From assembly GCA_002338515.1 (NCBI GenBank), contig DDIL01000172.1, positions 1-64,000 on the forward strand: DNA of 64,000 nt, read 5' to 3'. The stretch comes from Glaciecola sp. UBA1851. GTDB lineage: Bacteria; Pseudomonadota; Gammaproteobacteria; Enterobacterales; Alteromonadaceae. The position numbers and the translations under genes were made by a program. The notes beneath the pieces were generated by a model. It did no database searches. It saw nothing but the letters and a program-made list of their open reading frames with translations, and was not told the DNA's origin. Positions 36,064-44,786 of this stretch are shown here, piece after piece; the stretch's first letter is position 1; the number at the start of each line of letters is the position of its first letter.

Positions 36064-36438
36064 TTAGGCAAACATCATATTAGCTAACGATTTTTGAACA
36101 TCTGTCGCTAAGGCTTTTTTTATCTCTATTTCAATTGGCTCAGACCGTCCGGATATCCATATTTTGAGCTCACAATCGGAATCAAAACTACCCGCCGTTT
36201 CGACATTAAATTGTGTAATAGATTTATATGGAATACTTAAATAGTCGATCTTTTTACCCGTCATTCCTTGCTTATCTACATTAATTAAACGTTTATTAGT
36301 GAATACGTGTAAATCTCGTACCATTTTATAAGCTGTAACAACCTGTTCATTATCGGCAAGCACTTGTGCTAACTCTTCTTGAACCTCAGATGCATCTGCT
36401 TCACTCGCATTGCCCATTAAACTATCTAATAACCCCAT
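36064..36438 (-). CDS. bacterial PH-domain (DUF1696) protein
   Basis: 124 residues. After a short N-terminal helix (MGLLDSLMGN) and an acidic segment, residues about 30-124 form a bacterial pleckstrin-homology domain (YvbH/bPH_1 type): VTAYKMVRDLHVFTNKRLINVD, KKIDYLSIPYKSITQF, SFDSDCELKIWI and a C-terminal helix ALATDVQKSLANMMF. The family's function is not established. It is the upstream gene of a pair with an atypical SDR and divergent from a threonine/serine dehydratase. Confidence 0.9.
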   Translation of the reverse strand: MGLLDSLMGNASEADASEVQEELAQVLADNEQVVTAYKMVRDLHVFTNKRLINVDKQGMTGKKIDYLSIPYKSITQFNVETAGSFDSDCELKIWISGRSEPIEIEIKKALATDVQKSLANMMFA

Positions 36439-36540
36439 TGTTCATTCCTCTTTTTGTTTTATTTTGTATTGCGGATAGACTTACATCTGTATTCAATATA
36501 CTTTATTAATACTAACGTTGTAACCCCATGATCAACATAC

Positions 36541-37536
36541 ATGAATTTACCTAATTATTTAGATATTGAGTCTGCACAGCTTCGTTTACGCTCACATGTA
36601 AAAGAAACTCCAATATTATCTAGTCATTTACTAAATGATTGGTTAGGCCATGACATATTTTTTAAGATGGAATGTTTGCAAACCACCGGTGCATTTAAAT
36701 TAAGAGGGGCCTATAATTTTATTGCTAAATTAGCTGAAAATAACGCGTTACCAACATCAATTGTTGCCAATTCATCTGGGAATCATGCTCAAGCCGTTGC
36801 TTATGCAGCAAAAAAATTCAATATACCCGTAACTATATATTGCACAAAAACAATTTCGCCAGTAAAAGCAGCTGCAACAAAATTTTATGGTGCGAAAATT
36901 TTAACATTTGATTCAAGATTACAAGCAGATAAGGCTGTAGCAGAGGCGAGTCGAGCAATTGGATGTGTATGGATTCCACCGTTTAACCATCCTGATATTA
37001 TTGCAGGTCAAGGCACTGCAGCCAATGAAGCGTTTAGCAAAATAGATGGCCTAGATGCCGTGTTTGCGCCGTGTGGGGGTGGAGGTTTAATATCAGGCAC
37101 TTATATTACCGCGAAACACTTCAATACAAATATTCAAGTTGTGGGGGCTGAACCCCTTAATGCGAATGATGCAGCTAGCTCATTAAGAAGTGGAGTAATT
37201 GAAACGCTTACGCATGCTCCAAATACACTTGCTGATGGCGCAGCGACGCCGAGTGTAGGGGAATATACATTTGAATTTATAAAACAATTAGATGGTTTTT
37301 ATGAAGTAAATGAAAATAGAATAGCGTATTGGACTCAGTGGCTACAACATTTACTAAAAATGCATATAGAACCAACTTGCGCGATGACCATGCAAGCAGT
37401 CGCAGACTGGCTAAATAACCAACCTAGTAAAGATAAAAAGAGATTGTTAGTTATTATATCGGGTGGCAATATTAGCGCCGATAGTATGCAAAAAGTATGG
37501 AAAACTGATTATTTAGATCAAATCCCCAGCCTATAA
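36541..37536 (+). CDS. PLP-dependent threonine/serine dehydratase
   Basis: 331 residues, near the length of E. coli TdcB. The PLP lysine is Lys53 in GAFKLRGAYNF. NSSGNHAQAVAYAAK binds the substrate phosphate/carboxylate side and CGGGGLISG binds the PLP phosphate. No C-terminal ACT regulatory domain is present, so it is a catabolic (TdcB-type) threonine ammonia-lyase or a serine dehydratase/racemase rather than biosynthetic IlvA. It converts Thr to 2-oxobutyrate and ammonia (or Ser to pyruvate). The next gene, an amidohydrolase, starts 21 bp later. Confidence 0.9.
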   Translation: MNLPNYLDIESAQLRLRSHVKETPILSSHLLNDWLGHDIFFKMECLQTTGAFKLRGAYNFIAKLAENNALPTSIVANSSGNHAQAVAYAAKKFNIPVTIYCTKTISPVKAAATKFYGAKILTFDSRLQADKAVAEASRAIGCVWIPPFNHPDIIAGQGTAANEAFSKIDGLDAVFAPCGGGGLISGTYITAKHFNTNIQVVGAEPLNANDAASSLRSGVIETLTHAPNTLADGAATPSVGEYTFEFIKQLDGFYEVNENRIAYWTQWLQHLLKMHIEPTCAMTMQAVADWLNNQPSKDKKRLLVIISGGNISADSMQKVWKTDYLDQIPSL

Positions 37537-37557
37537 ACAACAAAACGAGAGTAATAC

Positions 37558-39261
37558 ATGTTTAAATCATCACAACTAATTTTAACAATAAAATGTGCAG
37601 CAGTAACGCTTATCTTAACTTATATTTTTGTTGCTTCTTCACCGGTTTTATCTAAAACCGTTCATTTTGTTAACGCTAATGGCTACACACTAGATAGTGA
37701 TGGAAATTTATTACAGTTCACCGATATGTTAGTTGAAGATGGTGTGATAACAGCAATTGGCACTAAGCTAGGCAATCCTAAACAAGAAGATATTGAGATT
37801 AAAAATTTAGCTAATAAAACTATTTTACCAGGACTCATTGATTCTCATGGACATATTCTGCGATTAGGCGCTACGTTGCAGGAAGTTGATTTAAGAGGTT
37901 CTTCTAGCGAACAAGAAGCAGCTAACCGCGTTGTTGAGTTTGTATCAGGTAAAGAAATGGGTAAGAAGGAAGAAACAAACATATGGATACGTGGAGATGG
38001 TTGGAATCAAGAGCTGTGGGCAAATAGGCAATTCCCTACTAAAGCCAGTTTAGATAAATTACTACCTAATAATCCAATTGTACTTAATCGAATAGATGGA
38101 CATGCAATATGGGTAAATAGTAAAGCCCTTGAGCTGGCTGGCGTAACAAAAGATAGCGTATCACCAGCTGGTGGTGAAATTGTAAAAGATGCTGATGGAG
38201 AGCCAACAGGACTATTAATAGATAATGCAGAGTTTTTAGTTACGGATATTATTCCTAAAGCATCAGAAAACGAACTTGAGCGACAGCTTAGCCTTGCTAG
38301 CCAACACCTTTTATCATTAGGGGTTACCAGCGCCCACGATGCTGGGATTTCAAAGCAAGTTAGAGACTTTTTCATTTCAAAAGCAGAAAATAACGAACTT
38401 CAATTTAGAATCTATGCCATGTTAGCTGCAACCGACCCTAATATCATTAGTATGTTAAAAGATGGGCACTATATGGATGAACAACAATTTTTATCTATAA
38501 GAAGCGTTAAAGCATATGGTGACGGGGCCTTAGGAAGCAGAGGCGCTGCATTAATTGAACCATATTCAGACGACCCAGATAATTATGGTTTACTGGTAAC
38601 AGCAGAAGAGCGTTTACCCTCATTGTTCAACAATATTATTGGTGCGAACTTTCAGCTTAATTTCCATGCTATTGGAGATAGAGCAAATAGGCTAGCATTA
38701 AATCAATTCGCCAAAACATTTGAATTATTCCCCGAAAATAATCAAAGACACCGCGTTGAGCATGCTCAAGTTGTTGCGGTTGAAGATATTCCTCTATTTA
38801 AAGAATATGGGATTATTCCAGCAATGCAACCCACCCATGCAACAAGTGATATGAATATGGCAGAAGATAGAGTTGGAAAAGCAAGATTAAAAGGCGCATA
38901 CGCTTGGCAAACATTTCTTAAACAAGGATCTAGAATAGCATTTGGCTCTGACTTTCCTGTTGAATTGGCTAACCCCTTTCATGGATTACATGCTGCCATT
39001 ACACGTCAAGATGCTAATCAACAACCTAAGGATGGTTGGATAAGCAGTGAAAGTGTTACTCGTATACAAGCTCTTAAGGGATTTACTTTAGATGCCGCTT
39101 ATTCTGGTTATCAAGAAGAATTTATTGGAAGCTTAGAGGTAGGAAAAAAGGCTGATTTCATCGTAATTGATAAAGACTACTTTAAAGTAGATGAATCAGA
39201 AATAAGAGATATAGAAGTATTAGCCACTTACATTGACGCTGAGCCAGTCTTTGTCAAATAG
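37558..39261 (+). CDS. secreted YtcJ-like amidohydrolase
   Basis: 567 residues with an N-terminal signal or anchor segment (about 10-32) ending near VLSKT. The metal-dependent amidohydrolase (YtcJ-like, D-aminoacylase superfamily) fold shows DSHGHILRLG (metal HxH), LNRIDGHAIWVNS, SAHDAG, AYGDGALGSRGA, NFHAIGDRA, RHRVEHAQVV, ITPGSDFPVE-like GSDFPVE and a C-terminal DFIVIDKDYF strand. It probably hydrolyses an N-acyl or ring amide in the periplasm; the substrate is unknown. Its last 42 bp overlap the convergent GNAT gene. Confidence 0.9.
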   Translation: MFKSSQLILTIKCAAVTLILTYIFVASSPVLSKTVHFVNANGYTLDSDGNLLQFTDMLVEDGVITAIGTKLGNPKQEDIEIKNLANKTILPGLIDSHGHILRLGATLQEVDLRGSSSEQEAANRVVEFVSGKEMGKKEETNIWIRGDGWNQELWANRQFPTKASLDKLLPNNPIVLNRIDGHAIWVNSKALELAGVTKDSVSPAGGEIVKDADGEPTGLLIDNAEFLVTDIIPKASENELERQLSLASQHLLSLGVTSAHDAGISKQVRDFFISKAENNELQFRIYAMLAATDPNIISMLKDGHYMDEQQFLSIRSVKAYGDGALGSRGAALIEPYSDDPDNYGLLVTAEERLPSLFNNIIGANFQLNFHAIGDRANRLALNQFAKTFELFPENNQRHRVEHAQVVAVEDIPLFKEYGIIPAMQPTHATSDMNMAEDRVGKARLKGAYAWQTFLKQGSRIAFGSDFPVELANPFHGLHAAITRQDANQQPKDGWISSESVTRIQALKGFTLDAAYSGYQEEFIGSLEVGKKADFIVIDKDYFKVDESEIRDIEVLATYIDAEPVFVK

Positions 39262-39768
39262 GTTATCTAGAACAAGAAATTCACAATCTTCTGGCAGTAC
39301 AAAAGACTTAGGCGCGGACCTGCGCTTAAACCCAAGGCCTTGGTAAGCTTTGAATGCAATTGTATTGGAACGAAAGACAAATAGCGTTATTTCTTCTATT
39401 TTGTTCATTTGCTTAGCTTCTAAATACAAAGAACGAATGAGTACTTTTAATAACCCTTTATTTCTGTACTCAGGATTGACCGCGAGTCGTGCTAAATGCA
39501 ATTGGGTTCTTACGAGCTGAAATTGTCCAAACGCGCAGGGATGCTGACAATTTGACTCCATAGTACTCTTCAATATCAAGCTATTGTAGTTTGGCGACCT
39601 TAATTGATTAATGATGTCTTCATGAGACTGGTCATACAGTAGAGATGGACCGGCCCATAACAAAAAGTCGTACTTTGAATTAAACCATGTTAACAGCGCC
39701 TTGAAATCTGACATTGAAGGCACTGAACATCTAATACTTGTATTATCTAGTATAGTGTTTTTATCCAT
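39220..39768 (-). CDS. GNAT-family N-acetyltransferase
   Basis: 182 residues. The GNAT core is visible: strand HLARLAVNPEYRNKGLLKVLI (about 92-112) with the acetyl-CoA loop in the form RNKGLLKVL, then the helix SLYLEAKQMN, ITLFVFRSNTIAFKAYQGLGF (motif B; Tyr in AYQGLGF) and a C-terminal strand. The N-terminal third is less conserved. Target unknown. The gene starts 22 bp inside the end of the metallo-hydrolase gene on the same strand, suggesting translational coupling. It overlaps the 3' end of the convergent amidohydrolase gene by 42 bp. Confidence 0.85.
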   Translation of the reverse strand: MDKNTILDNTSIRCSVPSMSDFKALLTWFNSKYDFLLWAGPSLLYDQSHEDIINQLRSPNYNSLILKSTMESNCQHPCAFGQFQLVRTQLHLARLAVNPEYRNKGLLKVLIRSLYLEAKQMNKIEEITLFVFRSNTIAFKAYQGLGFKRRSAPKSFVLPEDCEFLVLDNLFDKDWLSVNVSG

Positions 39769-40595
39769 CGGTCTTCAGTAATAAATCGCCATGACCAACT
39801 TTCCCACTTTGCATCTAGGCCAATTTTTAATATTTCATCTTCTGACATACCGGATGCCTTTTTCTCTTGCACATACGCATAGGTTTCTTTAATCATATCG
39901 ACAAATCTTTGCAAATCAGCCTTGTTACCCAATACGCCATGACCTGGGATTACTTTTGTAGTTTCATCAATTTTTACAATCAACTTCTCAACAGCAGAAA
40001 TATAACCAGCAATGGTCCCGCCAGCCCCTAAATCAATATAAGGGAACAAATTATTAAAAAACAAATCTCCCATATGCAAGACATCTGATTGTTCAAACCA
40101 AACCACGCTGTCTCCATCTGTGTGTGCGCTAGGGAAGTGCATAACATGAATAGTGTCACCGTTTAAATAAAATTTTATACCATCTTGATAAGTAATAACG
40201 GGGAGTGATTTCGGTTCTGCATCTTCAGACGAAGCGAGTCTTATTCTAACATTCTCGTGAGCAAAGATAGAACTGCCAACGTTATTAGCAAAAAACTCAT
40301 TTGAGCCAGTATGGTCACCATGATAATGTGTATTAATAATATATCTTGGCGTTTTATCACTCACGGTTTCAAGCGTTTTAACAATCTTTTCGGCTAATGG
40401 AGCATACTGGTCATCGACCAAAAGTACACCATCCTGTCCCGCTGACACGCCTATATTACCTCCTGCTCCAGTTAACATATAAACTGTGTCTGAAACCTTA
40501 TCGGCTTTTACTTCAACGTTAGCAAACCTGTCATCTGCAAATGATGATGTCATAAAGAATGAAGTAGAAAGTAACGCTAAGAATTTATTTTTCAT
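39747..40595 (-). CDS. secreted metallo-beta-lactamase-fold hydrolase
   Basis: 282 residues with a signal peptide (MKNKFLALLSTSFFMTSSFA, cleavage after residue 20). The zinc-binding motif is HYHGDH (H90, H92, D94, H95). Downstream metal ligands appear in FPSAHTDGDS, HMGDLFF and IPGHG. It resembles the MBL-fold group that includes subclass B and related periplasmic hydrolases, but a resistance function cannot be inferred. SD AGGA lies before the ATG. The last 22 bp hold the start of the GNAT gene, so the two are a transcriptional and probably translational pair. Confidence 0.88.
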   Translation of the reverse strand: MKNKFLALLSTSFFMTSSFADDRFANVEVKADKVSDTVYMLTGAGGNIGVSAGQDGVLLVDDQYAPLAEKIVKTLETVSDKTPRYIINTHYHGDHTGSNEFFANNVGSSIFAHENVRIRLASSEDAEPKSLPVITYQDGIKFYLNGDTIHVMHFPSAHTDGDSVVWFEQSDVLHMGDLFFNNLFPYIDLGAGGTIAGYISAVEKLIVKIDETTKVIPGHGVLGNKADLQRFVDMIKETYAYVQEKKASGMSEDEILKIGLDAKWESWSWRFITEDRWIKTLY

Positions 40596-40752
40596 TCATT
40601 TTCCTATTTTTATTTTATTGTCGACTTAAACAAGCCAAATTTTTTGATTTTAATTAAAATACAATCGCTATAATTCTCACAAGTCACTGTCAAATGTATT
40701 GTAGTAAAAAGATTGCTTTGACAAAATTAAAGGCAAGTAGATGGGTTTAAAC

Positions 40753-40971
40753 TTAATCGGTTAAATATTGAAAACGTTGTACTAACCCAATTTCTGTATC
40801 GACTTTTTCAGTAAACATTTCATAAGGCCTCACCCATAAATCGCCTTTGCCATATAAAGGACGATATAATACTAAATAAGTACCATCTTCTGAGTGCCTA
40901 ACTAAATCAATAACTTGGTAATGGTTACCCTTGAAATGCTGGTATCTACCAAGTTTCAAGTCAGGCTTCAT
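40753..40971 (-). CDS. DUF1653 domain protein
   Basis: 72 residues from the ATG at 40971, which has GGGGA six nt upstream; an upstream start at 41004 adds 11 residues not found in the family. The domain runs from GRYQHFKGNHYQVIDLVRHS to YRPLYGKGDLWVRPYEMFTEKV and QRFQYL. The family is small and widespread with no assigned function. It lies between a metallo-hydrolase and dinB and appears monocistronic. Confidence 0.88.
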   Translation of the reverse strand: MKPDLKLGRYQHFKGNHYQVIDLVRHSEDGTYLVLYRPLYGKGDLWVRPYEMFTEKVDTEIGLVQRFQYLTD

Positions 40972-41154
40972 TTTGATTCCCCAGTAATTGATAAGATCAT
41001 ACACAACTTAAAAACACAACCCGTTAAGTAGATGTTTGTAAGTACTAATTGTTATTACTAAATATTAAATCGATTGATGTAAGTACAATGATTATGGATC
41101 TTTGACCGCCATTGATTACATTTATAATGTAAATTTACAATGAAAGTTCATTGA

Positions 41155-42225
41155 CTAGGAAGTTTTTTCAAAATCTAATGCCAATTGGCGAGAAATGGCA
41201 TCGTTTGCTTTAAAAGCAATGAAAATACCTAATAACCTTGCAGACTTACCCTGACGCCTTTCCCAAGCTTCTTTTAATAGATTATCTAAAATACTTATAT
41301 CTAGATTATTCGCTTTCATTTCTTTTGTAGTTTGACGAAAGTCTTCAAATTTTACTTTTACTCCAATCTTATCTATTAAACGACTATTGAGGTGTTTAGA
41401 GGCTCTTTCTTCAAGAGATGGAATAAGTTCAGCCTTTAGATATTTCATCAACTCATCAATATTAGTCAAGTTTCTAGAAAACGTTCTTTCTACGGCAATA
41501 GACTTTCTTATGCGTGAGGTTTGAACGCCTCTTTCATCAATACCTTGGCACTTTTTCCAAAGGCTTACTCCAAACTTACCAAAATGTTTGAACAATAACG
41601 ACTGATCACAGTTTCGAATGTCTTGCCCAGTTTGAAATCCAAGTTTTTCAAGTTTTCCTTGCGTAACTTTGCCCACGCCGGGTATCTTTTTTAAAGGTAA
41701 TTGTTCAATGAAAGAGATTACTTGGTCTGGTTGAACTAAATATTGCCCATTTGGCTTGTTGATATCCGATGCTATTTTAGCAATAAATTTTAATGGAGCT
41801 ACCCCCGCTGAGGCAGTCAAGCCAAGCTCAGAGTATATTGTCCGTCTAATATCTTGCGCAATTAATGTTGCTGAACCAGAAAATAGTGGTGATTCAGTCA
41901 CATCTAAATATGCTTCATCTAACGAGAGTGGTTCTATAAGCGATGTATAACGAGAAAATATTTCTCTCATTTTATTACTCACGTCCTGATACGCCTTCAT
42001 TCTGCCCGGCACTATAATTAAATTTGGGCAAAGACGCTTGGCCACTATAGTAGGCATAGCAGAGTGCACACCAAATCCGCGGGCAATATAATTACAAGTT
42101 GATAACACTCCCCTTTTATCTGACTTACCACCTACTGCTACAGGCTTATTTCTTAGAAGTGGATTATCACGCATTTCAACCGAAACGTAGAAAGCATCCA
42201 TATCAACATGAATGAATTTTCTCAC
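41155..42225 (-). CDS. dinB: DNA polymerase IV (Y-family)
   Basis: 356 residues from a GTG at 42225, giving MRKFIHVDMDAFYVSVE as in E. coli DinB. A GGAGG lies 5 nt upstream of this GTG; a GTG at 42237 would extend the protein into the regulatory region. The catalytic acidic residues are in DMDAFY and SLDEAYLD. The helix-hairpin-helix PLKKIPGVGKVTQGKLEKLG, the little-finger domain and IDKIGVKVKFEDF follow. It does translesion synthesis and is induced by DNA damage; a LexA-like box lies immediately upstream. Confidence 0.97.
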   Translation of the reverse strand: MRKFIHVDMDAFYVSVEMRDNPLLRNKPVAVGGKSDKRGVLSTCNYIARGFGVHSAMPTIVAKRLCPNLIIVPGRMKAYQDVSNKMREIFSRYTSLIEPLSLDEAYLDVTESPLFSGSATLIAQDIRRTIYSELGLTASAGVAPLKFIAKIASDINKPNGQYLVQPDQVISFIEQLPLKKIPGVGKVTQGKLEKLGFQTGQDIRNCDQSLLFKHFGKFGVSLWKKCQGIDERGVQTSRIRKSIAVERTFSRNLTNIDELMKYLKAELIPSLEERASKHLNSRLIDKIGVKVKFEDFRQTTKEMKANNLDISILDNLLKEAWERRQGKSARLLGIFIAFKANDAISRQLALDFEKTS

Positions 42226-42235
42226 CACAGCCTCC

Positions 42236-42255
42236 ACTTGTATATTTATACAGTA
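42236..42255 (-). promoter_or_regulatory. LexA (SOS) box of dinB
   Basis: Read on the minus strand, TACTGTATAAATATACAAGT matches the SOS consensus TACTGT(AT)4ACAGTA with a full left half (CTGT) and a right half ACAA instead of ACAG. The predicted -10 (TATAAA) is inside it. It ends 10 bp before the start codon of dinB. Confidence 0.8.
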
Positions 42256-42587
42256 TTATGTAATAGTCTATAACGTATTACCATCAATAATTAGTTATTA
42301 CTGACTAGGGTCTGTTGACTTCATTCTATTACCTCTTGCTATTCTAAAATATGTGAGAACATTTAGATGTTTAAATAAAGAAAGCTAATTTTAGAATGAC
42401 TTTATCATTTAATAATTAAATAGATTGATGTGAGATTTTATGAAGAAAATACTATATTGTTAAAGCAAGTCTGTTTTTTTATCATATTTTTACGCTTTAA
42501 AACCAGTGATATAAAGTATGTGTTTAAGATTACACTACATTGTCAATTTTAAAGTTACATCTTTTTAGATATAACTAGGTTAGGAAA
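42256..42587. other. 332-bp intergenic region between dinB and the solute-binding gene
   Basis: AT-rich and without a gene. A GGGTCTGTTGAC string at about 42308 resembles the end of some insertion sequences, but no partner repeat or transposase is present. It holds the dinB promoter on the left and that of the next gene on the right. Confidence 0.45.
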
Positions 42588-43313
42588 ATGTATCAGCTAT
42601 TTAAATCAGTTGTATTCAGTTTATGTTTTATTACTTGTTTTTTGAGTTTTGCTGCAATAACCATTGAAGACGAAATCAAAACATCACCCAATAGTACTAA
42701 GTTAACAATAGGACTTATTGTATTTCCACCATATATCCTTCAAGCGGATAATAATGAGTGTTATGGGGATGCAGTAGATAAATTAACGGCAATTTTCGAA
42801 CCATATAATTATGACATTACCTTTTATTGCTCAAGCCCATCTAGAATTTATCGAGATTTTAATTCTGGATATATAGATATTTCAATTAACGTAAAATCAA
42901 CATCAGCAATTGAAGGGAATGCTTTATATTCTGAACAACCTTACGAAATACTGCGAGTTTCTGTATTTAAAAAAAACACTACGAAAACATCTAATGTAAA
43001 GTCTCTATCCTCGATTAGAAAATATAACTATCATGGAATGAGAAATAAATTGGACAAAGAAGGGTATCGTTTTATTGATTCGAATAACACTAGAGAAGCA
43101 ATCGCAGTATTTATGAGAGAACAAGAAATTGGATTAATAAGTTATGCTGGTCCATTTTATTATTATTTGGAAAAAGTAAACAACATGCGAAACTTAGGCA
43201 ATCTGAAAGAAAATATCTCTGAGAGAGTATTAATTGAGGCGCCTACATTTTACATAATAAACAAACAAAGGGAAGATGCTGCCACTTTAAAACAGATAAT
43301 AGATAGATTCTGA
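42588..43313 (+). CDS. periplasmic solute-binding protein (SBP_bac_3-like)
   Basis: 241 residues with a signal peptide (cleavage near residue 22, after SFA). The mature chain shows the type-II periplasmic-binding pattern TIGLIVFPPYILQAD and CYGDAVDKLTAIFEPYNYDITFY, with later Arg/Asp ligand positions less clear. Such proteins bind amino acids or are enzyme-like sensors. There is no permease or ATPase gene adjacent, and in marine gammaproteobacteria many such stand-alone proteins have other roles. Its substrate is unknown. No terminator is clear downstream. Confidence 0.8.
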   Translation: MYQLFKSVVFSLCFITCFLSFAAITIEDEIKTSPNSTKLTIGLIVFPPYILQADNNECYGDAVDKLTAIFEPYNYDITFYCSSPSRIYRDFNSGYIDISINVKSTSAIEGNALYSEQPYEILRVSVFKKNTTKTSNVKSLSSIRKYNYHGMRNKLDKEGYRFIDSNNTREAIAVFMREQEIGLISYAGPFYYYLEKVNNMRNLGNLKENISERVLIEAPTFYIINKQREDAATLKQIIDRF

Positions 43314-43433
43314 ATACCAAAAAATAAATTCTATTTCGAAACGAAATACTATTGATAATAGCCTGAAATATCGTCTTTATAAAACTTTGTTAGTTCATCA
43401 TCGATTAATTATTTTGTTCTTATGAACAATCAA

Positions 43434-43667
43434 TCATATTATTTTATTACTTTTCCACTCATCGAGCTTTGCTTGTCGCGCTGCTTCTTTTTCCATTCTT
43501 GCTTTTTTCCTGTCACAGGGTTCTGGACAGTCGCAGGCTTTCTCAACACCAAGCGCTCCCAAGCCGCCACAGGATCCAGAAATAGTTTTCTTCTGAAATA
43601 TATAACCAACAGCCATTGCTAAAGACATAAGCAGAAAAAAACCAAATGCGATTATAAAAGTACTCAA
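43434..43667 (-). CDS. nqrM: Na+-NQR maturation protein NqrM
   Basis: 77 residues. One N-terminal membrane helix (about 4-25) is followed by the invariant cysteine region SGSCGGLGALGVEKACDCPEPC and a basic, Ala/Lys-rich tail (KKARMEKEAARQAK). NqrM is needed for delivery of iron for the Fe centre between NqrD and NqrE. It lies 33 bp after apbE at the end of the nqr locus. Confidence 0.95.
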   Translation of the reverse strand: MSTFIIAFGFFLLMSLAMAVGYIFQKKTISGSCGGLGALGVEKACDCPEPCDRKKARMEKEAARQAKLDEWKSNKII

Positions 43668-43700
43668 TGTAATACTCTCTTAAATAAGTTAAATAAACTG

Positions 43701-44714
43701 TTATTGAACCGATGTTAATGCCATTAAAGCATTAGACTCAATTTCTATAAAATCATTCCCTTTCTTTACAATAAACAACGCAGCAATATTTTCTTTGTTG
43801 GCGAGTTCAAGCCCACTTTCTTCGCCTAATACAATCAACGCTGTAGCCAAACCATCTGCCATTATTGACTTTTCTGCAATAACAGTAACTGATACTAATT
43901 TATGTTGTATCGGAAAACGAGTTGTTGGGTCAATTAAATGTGAATATCGAACACCATCGTTCTCGAAATAATTTCTATAGTCACCAGAGGTAGCGACCGA
44001 GTTGTTACCGACTGTTAAAAAGCGTTGAATTAACCTTTCACCAGATATAGGTTTTTCTATAGCAATTGACCAATCTCTATTTCCAGGTTTTTTTCCTGAT
44101 AGTCGCATTTCTCCGCCAATCTCTACAAGAAAATTATTCAACGTATACCCAATAAGTATTTCAGCTATTTGGTCAACCCCATAGCCTTTCGCAATAGTAG
44201 ACAAATCAATATAAACATCTTTGTGCAGCTTTGTGAGTTGGTTTCCGCTTAATATAAATTTATCAATTCCTATATATTCATCCACTTCGGTAAGTTCGTC
44301 TTTCGATGGAACTTTTTCGGGAAGTTTTGTAGGGCCAAAACCCCATAAATTCACAAGTGGTCCTACTGTAATATCAAGCTTTCCAGAACTGATTTCATTT
44401 AATTCAATAGCCTTGTTGATAACATAAAGTGTCTCATCAGAAACTGTCAAACTCATATTTGCAGGGCTATTATTAATAACCGATAACTCTGAATCAGGTA
44501 TATAAGTTGACATTAACTGATTAATTTCAACTAATCGAGAATCTATGATCTCTTTTAATAAGACAGGATCAACAACAGCCGTCTCACCTGGAAAATCAAC
44601 ATACTTAACAGAATATGTTGTTCCCATAGTATTTCCAGTTAGCGTGATTACTTGCTCTTGCGGCTTAGCACAACCAGCCAATAAAACTACAAGTAAAATG
44701 ATGAAATTTTTCAT
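43701..44714 (-). CDS. apbE: FAD:protein FMN transferase ApbE
   Basis: 337 residues from the ATG at 44714. This start gives a lipoprotein signal (MKNFIILLVVLLAGC, Cys15); the longer frame up to 44768 adds 18 residues before it. The mature part has TLTGNTMGTTYSVKY, GLDITVGPLVNLWGFGP-like KLDITVGPLVNLWGFGP, STIAKGYGVDQIAE, and SVATSGDYRNYFE, the flavin-transferase pattern. It attaches FMN to threonines of NqrB and NqrC. It follows nqrF and precedes nqrM in the same operon. Confidence 0.95.
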   Translation of the reverse strand: MKNFIILLVVLLAGCAKPQEQVITLTGNTMGTTYSVKYVDFPGETAVVDPVLLKEIIDSRLVEINQLMSTYIPDSELSVINNSPANMSLTVSDETLYVINKAIELNEISSGKLDITVGPLVNLWGFGPTKLPEKVPSKDELTEVDEYIGIDKFILSGNQLTKLHKDVYIDLSTIAKGYGVDQIAEILIGYTLNNFLVEIGGEMRLSGKKPGNRDWSIAIEKPISGERLIQRFLTVGNNSVATSGDYRNYFENDGVRYSHLIDPTTRFPIQHKLVSVTVIAEKSIMADGLATALIVLGEESGLELANKENIAALFIVKKGNDFIEIESNALMALTSVQ

Positions 44715-44786
44715 ATAAGCTCGTATAAAGTTTATTAAAAAAGGGGCCATAAAAAAGCCCCTTTTCACTAATCTCAGTATTTTACA

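Noticed and set aside
42301..42330. GGGTCTGTTGAC string resembling an insertion-sequence end, with a loosely similar GGGCCTGTTGGCC at 29509
   Set aside because: No second inverted end, target duplication or transposase is present, and the flanks of the two copies do not align.
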